64,000 nucleotides of DNA from assembly GCF_036320965.1 (NCBI RefSeq), contig NC_092250.1, forward strand, positions 11,925,100-11,989,099, in the 5' to 3' direction. A model generated the notes under the pieces. It did no database searches. It was given only the letters and a program-made list of their open reading frames with translations, and was not told the origin of the DNA. This DNA comes from Panulirus ornatus. Lineage: Eukaryota > Arthropoda > Malacostraca > Decapoda > Palinuridae. Below, piece by piece: positions 56,216 through 64,000 of this stretch (position 1 is its first letter; each line of letters starts with the position of its first letter). Position numbers and translations under genes: made by a program.

Positions 56216-59200
56216 GGCTGCCCCCGAGGGCGTCCACAGGCTGCCCCCGAGGGCGTCCACAGGCTGCCCCCGAGGGCGTCCCCACAGGCTGCCCCCGAGG
56301 GCGTCCCCACAGGCTGCCCCCGAGGGCGTCCCCACAGGCTGCCCCCGAGGGCGTCCACAGGCTGCCCCCGAGGGCGTCCACAGGCTGCCCCCGAGGGCGT
56401 CCCCACAGGCTGCCCCCGAGGGCGTCCACAGGCTGCCCCCGAGGGCGTCCACAGGCTGCCCCCGAGGGCGTCCCCACAGGCTGCCCCCGAGGGCGTCCAC
56501 AGGCTGCCCCCGAGGGCGTCCACAGGCTGCCCCCGAGGGCGTCCACAGGCTGCCCCCGAGGGCGTCCACAGGCTGCCCCCGAGGGCGTCCACAGGCTGCC
56601 CCCGAGGGCGTCCCCACAGGCTGCCCCCGAGGGCGTCCACAGGCTGCCCCCGAGGGCGTCCACAGGCTGCCCCCGAGGGCGTCCACAGGCTGCCCCCGAG
56701 GGCGTCCACAGGCTGCCCCCGAGGGCGTCCACAGGCTGCCCCCGAGGGCGTCCACAGGCTGCCCCCGAGGGCGTCCACAGGCTGCCCCCGAGGGCGTCCC
56801 CACAGGCTGCCCCCGAGGGCGTCCCCACAGGCTGCCCCCGAGGGCGTCCCCACAGGCTGCCCCCGAGGGCGTCCACAGGCTGCCCCCGAGGGCGTCCCCA
56901 CAGGCTGCCCCCGAGGGCGTCCACAGGCTGCCCCCGAGGGCGTCCACAGGCTGCCCCCGAGGGCGTCCACAGGCTGCCCCCGAGGGCGTCCACAGGCTGC
57001 CCCCGAGGGCGTCCACAGGCTGCCCCCGAGGGCGTCCACAGGCTGCCCCCGAGGGCGTCCACAGGCTGCCCCCGAGGGCGTCCACAGGCTGCCCCCGAGG
57101 GCGTCCACAGGCTGCCCCCGAGGGCGTCCACAGGCTGCCCCCGAGGGCGTCCACAGGCTGCCCCCGAGGGCGTCCACAGGCTGCCCCCGAGGGCGTCCAC
57201 AGGCTGCCCCCGAGGGCGTCCACAGGCTGCCCCCGAGGGCGTCCCCACAGGCTGCCCCCGAGGGCGTCCACAGGCTGCCCCCGAGGGCGTCCACAGGCTG
57301 CCCCCGAGGGCGTCCACAGGCTGCCCCCGAGGGCGTCCACAGGCTGCCCCCGAGGGCGTCCACAGGCTGCCCCCGAGGGCGTCCACAGGCTGCCCCCGAG
57401 GGCGTCCCCACAGGCTGCCCCCGAGGGCGTCCACAGGCTGCCCCCGAGGGCGTCCCCACAGGCTGCCCCCGAGGGCGTCCACAGGCTGCCCCCGAGGGCG
57501 TCCACAGGCTGCCCCCGAGGGCGTCCCCACAGGCTGCCCCCGAGGGCGTCCCCACAGGCTGCCCCCGAGGGCGTCCCCACAGGCTGCCCCCGAGGGCGTC
57601 CACAGGCTGCCCCCGAGGGCGTCCCCACAGGCTGCCCCCGAGGGCGTCCCCACAGGCTGCCCCCGAGGGCGTCCCCACAGGCTGCCCCCGAGGGCGTCCC
57701 CACAGGCTGCCCCCGAGGGCGTCCCCACAGGCTGCCCCCGAGGGCGTCCACAGGCTGCCCCCGAGGGCGTCCACAGGCTGCCCCCGAGGGCGTCCACAGG
57801 CTGCCCCCGAGGGCGTCCACAGGCTGCCCCCGAGGGCGTCCCCACAGGCTGCCCCCGAGGGCGTCCCCACAGGCTGCCCCCGAGGGCGTCCCCACAGGCT
57901 GCCCCCGAGGGCGTCCCCACAGGCTGCCCCCGAGGGCGTCCACAGGCTGCCCCCGAGGGCGTCCACAGGCTGCCCCCGAGGGCGTCCCCACAGGCTGCCC
58001 CCGAGGGCGTCCACAGGCTGCCCCCGAGGGCGTCCACAGGCTGCCCCCGAGGGCGTCCCCACAGGCTGCCCCCGAGGGCGTCCACAGGCTGCCCCCGAGG
58101 GCGTCCCCACAGGCTGCCCCCGAGGGCGTCCCCACAGGCTGCCCCCGAGGGCGTCCACAGGCTGCCCCCGAGGGCGTCCCCACAGGCTGCCCCCGAGGGC
58201 GTCCACAGGCTGCCCCCGAGGGCGTCCACAGGCTGCCCCCGAGGGCGTCCACAGGCTGCCCCCGAGGGCGTCCCCACAGGCTGCCCCCGAGGGCGTCCCC
58301 ACAGGCTGCCCCCGAGGGCGTCCACAGGCTGCCCCCGAGGGCGTCCACAGGCTGCCCCCGAGGGCGTCCACAGGCTGCCCCCGAGGGCGTCCCCACAGGC
58401 TGCCCCCGAGGGCGTCCACAGGCTGCCCCCGAGGGCGTCCACAGGCTGCCCCCGAGGGCGTCCACAGGCTGCCCCCGAGGGCGTCCACAGGCTGCCCCCG
58501 AGGGCGTCCCCACAGGCTGCCCCCGAGGGCGTCCACAGGCTGCCCCCGAGGGCGTCCACAGGCTGCCCCCGAGGCGTCCCACAGGCTGCCCCCGAGGGCG
58601 TCCACAGGCTGCCCCCGAGGGCGTCCCCACAGGCTGCCCCCGAGGGCGTCCACAGGCTGCCCCCGAGGGCGTCCACAGGCTGCCCCCGAGGGCGTCCACA
58701 GGCTGCCCCCGAGGGCGTCCCCACAGGCTGCCCCCGAGGGCGTCCACAGGCTGCCCCCGAGGGCGTCCACAGGCTGCCCCCGAGGGCGTCCACAGGCTGC
58801 CCCCGAGGGCGTCCACAGGCTGCCCCCGAGGGCGTCCCCACAGGCTGCCCCCGAGGGCGTCCCCACAGGCTGCCCCCGAGGGCGTCCACAGGCTGCCCCC
58901 GAGGGCGTCCCCACAGGCTGCCCCCGAGGGCGTCCACAGGCTGCCCCCGAGGGCGTCCCCACAGGCTGCCCCCGAGGGCGTCCACAGGCTGCCCCCGAGG
59001 GCGTCCCCACAGGCTGCCCCCGAGGGCGTCCACAGGCTGCCCCCGAGGGCGTCCACAGGCTGCCCCCGAGGGCGTCCACAGGCTGCCCCCGAGGGCGTCC
59101 ACAGGCTGCCCCCGAGGGCGTCCACAGGCTGCCCCCGAGGGCGTCCACAGGCTGCCCCCGAGGGCGTCCACAGGCTGCCCCCGAGGGCGTCCCCACAGGC

Positions 59201-59392
59201 TGCCCCCGAGGCGTCCCACAGGCTGCCCCCGAGGGCGTCCACAGGCTGCCCCCGAGGGCGTCCACAGGCTGCCCCCGAGGGCGTCCCCACAGGCTGCCCC
59301 CGAGGGCGTCCACAGGCTGCCCCCGAGGGCGTCCACAGGCTGCCCCCGAGGGCGTCCCCACAGGCTGCCCCCGAGGGCGTCCACAGGCTGCC
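56216..59392 (+). repeat. GC-rich 23/25-bp satellite, roughly 130 units
   Basis: Two unit lengths that differ only in the C-run before ACAGG: 23 bp (GGGCGTCC|ACAGG) and 25 bp (GGGCGTCCCC|ACAGG). The core ACAGGCTGCCCCCGAGGGCG is nearly invariant. Two units, near 58571 and 59208, read GAGGCGTCCC and are 24 bp long. About 78% GC with two CpG per unit. The unit has no stop codon in any frame on either strand, so giant open frames appear in all of them. I do not regard any as a gene. It ends at GGCTGCCGATTGACAC. Confidence 0.97.
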
Positions 59393-60161
59393 GATTGACA
59401 CAATCCCTTAGAAACCCTGGAAACTCGTACCACACTGACCACTTTTCGAGGTAGACCTACCTCTGCGAATTAATACAAACTTGACTAGGAAAGAATAACT
59501 TCACGTTTACGAGTAGAGTAAATAGGCCCCGAGCGTCCTCTTCGTCACGGTCAAGAGTTGTGACTTGTTCGTTTCCATGGCGGCTCTAATGTTCCGTCTC
59601 ATCTGACGATAAACATAATTTTGCGTAATTTTCCTCAGAAGACCACTTGAGCTAGCTCAAGAGGCGCTTGTAGGCTCTTATTACCGTCTTAACCTCTCCT
59701 GCTTCTCCTCATTATACTTTCTTACCGTCGTCTTTACCAGCGTTTTTTTTTATTGAAAGATAAAGGCTTTTGTTGAAGAAAAAAAGACAGATGTGCTGGA
59801 CTTGTAACAGCTGTCTAACCCCAAGAGGAATTTAGTTTCCTTGATGTTTCTAGATGCTGCGTCGCGTCTTCTGCCATTTGTGAACACACTCGCTGGCTTA
59901 TGTTTCTTCTCGTCTTTTACCCAGACTCGCGCGATCTTATGGTAGACTTTTATTGATTCTTCAACTTCCAGTCTCTTTCATAGACTTGCCTCATATATAT
60001 GACCTTCCCGTCTTTACATTCATCACTTAACACTTTCACACTGATGTATGTCCCTTTATGCAACTCATTACATACATAATCCACCGTAAGTATATTGGAG
60101 GAAAGCTGGGTGTATTTGAGCTTGAATCCCTCCAAGGTGAAAAAGGAAGATAAAAACCACG
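59393..60161. other. Unique sequence, nothing recognised
   Basis: No repeat or gene recognised right of the satellite. Confidence 0.4.
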
Positions 60162-60164
60162 ATA

Positions 60165-60227
<63 letters not shown>

Positions 60228-60257
60228 TATATACATATATATATATTTTTTTTTTTT
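60162..60257. repeat. (TA)n and T-run at S1g 3' end
   Basis: TA tract with two interruptions, then about 12 T, the reverse of an A-rich tail. Confidence 0.95.
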
Positions 60258-60489
60258 TCACACTATTCGCCATTTCCCGCGTTAGCAAGGTAGCGTTAAG
60301 AACAGAGGACTGGACCTTTGAGGGAATATCCTCACCTGGCCCCCTTCTCTGTTCTTTCTTTTAGAAAATTAAAAAAATAAAACTGAGAGGGGAGGATTTC
60401 CAGCCCCCCGCCCCCTTCCCTTTTAGTCGCCTTCTACGACACGCAGGGAATACGTGGGAAGTATTCTTTCTCCCCTATCCCCAGGGAAT
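60258..60489 (-). mobile_element. S1 short retroelement, copy g
   Basis: Minus-strand S1. Tail TATTCGCCATTTCCCGCGTT at the left, CTCACCTGGCCCCCTTCTCT, TTTTAGTCGCCTTCTACGAC, and the head CCCCTATCCCCAGGGA at the right. Close to copies c and d. Confidence 0.88.
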
Positions 60490-62550
60490 ACATATATTAT
60501 ATATATTATCAGTGATGTGTGCAGCATTATCAGGAAAATGATGTATATGAAACCAAATCTACTGCTACGGCCATGCACATAACCGATAATTTCAATGTGT
60601 AATAAAGTTGATTTGAATATGAATACGTTTACATATCCAGTCATGTTATGTACGGTGATCAGCGAGTGTTGCCTGTACAGTATCATCGATTGTCCCCGGA
60701 TTTAACATCCCGAGCTGCGAAATAACCAGGTTTTGCAATCATTTGCTTTTTCCGTACCCAGCCTGTAACGTTAAACTGCGTCTGACATTTCCGCTAATGT
60801 AATTTTCATAGAGTGAAATGCACCTCGTATTGTTGTTGATCCTGCACGCTTTAAAACTCTGTTAACCTGTCTGTCCATTTTGGTGTATACTGCCATCTCC
60901 TCCTCCTCCTCCTTAAAACTCTCCCATCCAACATTACTATTGAGTCCAGCTTAACCTCAGTCCGTCCATTAACCCTCCATGTTCAGTACTTCAATCACTC
61001 TAGCGTGTGTGACCACCCAAATTACCTATGATGTATGGGAGAAGTTTTCTTTAGTTCATTTACACAGTTACACCGAAGTCTAGGGGCGAATTTGGAGAGG
61101 GGGCATGGTACAACCTAAGGAAATGTCCAGGGCCATTCTGTTAGAAGTGTCGTAACTCCACTGTTATTTGTATTTTGTGGTATACATCGTCATGTCTGGT
61201 ATGTGTCATTAGCTTTAGATGAAAGATCTTGTCTTTAGATTTAGGAGGCGTTGACTCTCTTGTCTTCTTCACCTTAATTGCGATTGATTTACTGATTGGT
61301 TGGTTGGTACGTATCATCCTTTGATTACGTTCCTCAGTATGAGTGAAGCCACGAAAGCGGGAGGAGGTGATTGGATGGTTGGCTCGCACATATCATCCGT
61401 TGATTCTCGTCTTCAGTATAAAAAGATGTGCTGATGGTGAAATATTTGCGTGTTGCTCGGCGTGTTAGTACTGAACATGAGACATGTTTTTGTTTGTGTG
61501 TTACGTAAAGTAATGCTTCCCATGCTTACAGTGAGGTGAATGATACGTTGACGATGGCATGTAGCGCTCACAGGGTGATGTAGCGATGATGAAACAGGTG
61601 ATGACAAGTGATGTTGATGATCACAGTAAAATATGATGGGATGTAACCAATCCCTGTGCATGTGGCCATCCATTATGCCTGGTCAGTAAGGCACGCACGT
61701 TATACACACAAAACCTCTCGTCCTCTGAATATAAATCCTTTACTGGTAGTGTTGATGGTCGTTATGGCATGTGTCGGTCATTTAAAATGACTAACGTATT
61801 GTGACACCCTCTTTCAGGATATGTCCCCATACGTCGCGATGGGGATATTTCTAACAATGTTATATAACGAAGGGAAAAACGTCACTACGACTTGACTGCA
61901 ACGAATTCTTTTTTCAGTTTTTTCGTTGGTTTCAAGTCGGTGTATGGGGCGCCCCCAGACGCTTGATTACCCAATATTACATACTACTGAGAGTCTGTGT
62001 TCTACGTCTTCCACCTTCAGAAGCTCCTCTGATGGGTGACGTACTTCGTCTGCGTCCCTCACGGTGAATTATCGAAGAACTTCCCAATTTTCCGGGTTTT
62101 TTTTTTCTCCCTTTCATTTGAGTCTCTCAATCTTTCAGCGGTCTAAGAGTGTTGCTATCTGGTAAGGTCCTGAATTTCAGCTTTGTACCTTATTGTTTCC
62201 GAAACACGTCTTTCGCCCCTACTCAAAATCTACTTCTGGCATTACCTTGAGTTAAATTCTTAGTTAATTGTTCCCTTTCATCTACTTGATCTTTTTCTAA
62301 TGTTATCCCTATTTCTTTTCTTTCTACGCTTTGTAACATGATATATATCATGTCTGTAACAACAGTGACACTCGACTGTCTGAACAAATTCTCTGCATGC
62401 CGCCCTTCTGCTAGACTGTATGACATAAGTCGTCTATTGTGATTCCCCCAACACTCCTGCCGCTATTCGCCCAAATATGTAGCAGTTTTACTCTTCTCAA
62501 TACTCGTCTTCAGCAAATCCGTCCCTCTCAATCACACGATCTCGTATGGA
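60490..62550. other. Unique sequence, no gene recognised
   Basis: 2 kb of mixed composition. Short frames on both strands without recognisable domains. Confidence 0.4.
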
Positions 62551-62552
62551 GA

Positions 62553-62812
62553 TTTGGGGGGAATGGTATTTCATGTGTGGCGGGGGTGGCGACGAGAATG
62601 GATGAAGACAGCAAGTATGGATATGTACACGTGTATATATGTAATTGTCTGTGTATGTATATGTATGCATACGTTGAAATGTATATATGTATATGTGCAT
62701 GTATGGGCGTTTATGTATATACATGTGTATGTGGGTGGATTGGGCCATTCCTATTCTGCTCCTTGCGCTACCTCGCTGACGCGGGAGACGGTGGTTGGGT
62801 ATAATAAAAAAA
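62553..62812 (+). mobile_element. LINE 3' UTR and tail, fragment J
   Basis: TGGTATTTCATGTGTGGCGG, ATGGATGAAGACAGCAAGTA, CATGTGTATGTGGGTGGATT, then the tail TGCGCTACCTCGCTGACGCG and an A-rich end. No coding part. Confidence 0.8.
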
Positions 62813-62814
62813 TA

Positions 62815-62886
62815 TGTGTTGTTGCGCGGGAATGCACTTGGGAACTTGCCGTGTTTCGTTTTCCCTGTGGATTCGTAGGGATATGT
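62815..62886 (+). mobile_element. Penelope-like 3' end fragment
   Basis: AATGCACTTGGGAACTTGCC, GTGTTTCGTTTTCCCTGTGG, ATTCGTAGGGATATG. The hammerhead-like core upstream is lost. Confidence 0.5.
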
Positions 62887-62952
62887 ATATATGTATATGT
62901 CTGAGTATGTATATATATGTAAACGTTGAAATGTATAGGTATGTATATGTGC
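62887..62952 (+). mobile_element. LINE 3' UTR piece
   Basis: TATGTCTGAGTATGTATATA, AACGTTGAAATGTATAGG, as in other LINE 3' UTRs. Confidence 0.55.
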
Positions 62953-63249
62953 CTCCCTCTCTTCCCATCATTCATTTTCTTACCCACTTGGATTACCTCG
63001 CTGGCTGGATGATTTTCATTTGCCCAAAAACATGATCATACCAACTTATACGGTTGCTAAGTCAGCATAAAGAATTCTATATATCTCGGGAATTGATTCC
63101 AAGTCTTCCTTTGATATAAGAGTCCTCTTTTTTTTATACATATAGTCATCTATATGAACCAGAGAGAGACAAACAGATTGATGGACAGAATGACAGATGG
63201 ATGTATGGATGGGCAGGTGGATAGATGAACAGAACACACAAAAAACATG

Positions 63250-63371
63250 GAGTAGACTACTCTAATGATACTGGTAGCAGACTCCTATGATGCTACCGGT
63301 AGCATTCTACTATGATGCTACCCGTAGAGGACTACCATACAGGTATCGGTTGCTGACTGCTAAAGTGCTAC
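63250..63371 (+). repeat. Degenerate minisatellite, unit about 32 bp
   Basis: Four loose copies of TATGATGCTACCGGTAGCA. The GCTACCGGTAGC part is itself palindromic. Confidence 0.65.
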
Positions 63372-63494
63372 GTGTGTAGACGTGTATACATGTGTATGTG
63401 GGTGGGGCCATTCTTTCGTCTGTTTCCTTGCGCTACCTCGCTAACGCGGGAGTCGGCGACAGACTATAATAAATAAATAAATAAATGAATAAAG
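63372..63494 (+). mobile_element. LINE 3' tail, fragment K
   Basis: ACATGTGTATGTGGGTGGGG, TTCGTCTGTTTCCTTGCGCT, ACCTCGCTAACGCGGGAGTC, then (AAAT)n and (TA)n. Confidence 0.85.
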
Positions 63495-63498
63495 TATA

Positions 63499-63571
<73 letters not shown>
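63495..63571. repeat. (TA)n microsatellite
   Basis: TA tract with one TG interruption, after the LINE K tail. Confidence 0.95.
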
Positions 63572-63574
<3 letters not shown>

Positions 63575-63718
63575 GGGGAGGGGGGATGCGACGGGAATGG
63601 ATGAAGGCAGCAAGTATGAATATGTACATGTGTATATATGCATATGTCTGTGTATGTATATGTATGCATACGTTGAAATATGTATGTATATATGCGTGTA
63701 TGGCGTTTATGTATATAC
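63572..63718 (+). mobile_element. LINE 3' UTR fragment
   Basis: GACGGGAATGGATGAAGGCA, TATGAATATGTACATGTG, GCATACGTTGAAATATG. Lacks the terminal tail and is interrupted by an inverted LINE. Confidence 0.75.
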
Positions 63719-64000
63719 AACCCTGTCAATAGCCCACGCCTCGCAACCATATAAAATTATTGGAACCACTGTTCCTGCAAACATGCCCAATTTTGCTCTC
63801 CAAGATAACATTTTCGCCTTCCACACATTCTTCAACGCTCCCAGAACCTTCGGCCCCTCCCTCACCCTGTGATTCACTTCCGCTTCCAGGGTTCCATCTG
63901 CTGCTAAATCCACTCCCAGATATCTAAAACACTTCACTTCCTTCAGTTTTTCTCCATTCACACTTACCTCCCAATTGACTTCTTCCTCAACCCTATTGAA
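63719..64000 (-). mobile_element. RTE-type LINE fragment, inverted, runs off the window
   Basis: On the minus strand, NGEKLKEVKCFRYLGVDLAA, then VNHRVREGPKVLGALKNVWK and [14 protein letters not shown] (frame 63707-63961), that is RT motif E into the C-terminal domain. Continues past 64000. Confidence 0.88.

Noticed and set aside
55750..59454. Open frames of more than 1,000 codons across the GC-rich array on both strands
   Set aside because: The repeat unit contains no stop codon in any frame, and its 23/25-bp length cycles through all frames. Six-frame openness is a property of the unit, not evidence for a protein.

Overview
This 64 kb window looks like a gene-poor, repeat-saturated stretch of an animal nuclear genome. 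I found no host gene, rRNA or functional tRNA gene. The mix points to a decapod crustacean: many decayed RTE-type non-LTR retrotransposon (LINE) copies, Penelope-like retroelement ends, tRNA-type SINEs, very long (TA)n, (GA)n and (CA)n tracts, and several minisatellites. The LINE 3' tail (the motif GCTACCTCGC..ACGCGGGA) reminds me of spiny lobster sequence. That placement is inference from memory, not a search result.

Layout. 0-2.9 kb: two head-to-tail LINE copies, each ending in (TA)n. 2.9-8 kb: unique sequence, GA/CT tracts and a 53-bp tandem array. 7.7-13.7 kb: two copies of a short LINE-derived element (called S1 here), an old inverted LINE, and the longest LINE copy, with endonuclease and reverse transcriptase relics. 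16-18.2 kb: an inverted LINE pair and an S1. 18.2-25 kb: tRNA-type SINEs, old LINE pieces, an S1 and a Penelope-like end. 25-35 kb: decayed minisatellites, a very regular 28-bp array of 32 units, a LINE and an S1 tail to tail. 35.4-37.7 kb: a LINE with an intact 5' head but with its reverse transcriptase deleted. 39.9-42.9 and 46.3-48.1 kb: frameshifted relics of larger proteins I cannot name, ending in a 33-bp array. 43-44.6 kb: an inverted LINE and Penelope-like ends. 51 kb: a 350-bp palindrome made of two tRNA-like SINE heads. 53.5 kb: a Penelope-like element nested in a LINE tail. 55.8-59.4 kb: a 3.5-kb GC-rich 23/25-bp satellite that is open in all six frames. 60-64 kb: one more S1 and LINE tails.

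How the parts fit. The LINE consensus visible across copies is: a 5' head beginning ATCCCTGGGGATAGG, an apurinic-type endonuclease, a reverse transcriptase with FADD, a C-terminal domain, a 3' UTR, the GCTACCTCGC tail, then (TA)n. S1 joins the LINE 5' head to the LINE 3' tail, so it is probably mobilised by the LINE. (TA)n tracts lie at the 3' ends of these elements and often at their 5' ends too, so they seem to be both tail product and landing site. The Penelope-like ends carry a hammerhead-ribozyme-like core (CTGATGA .. GAAA .. palindromic stem III), damaged in a different way in each copy. Every coding relic examined here is interrupted, so the window is best read as a graveyard of retroelements and expanding tandem repeats.
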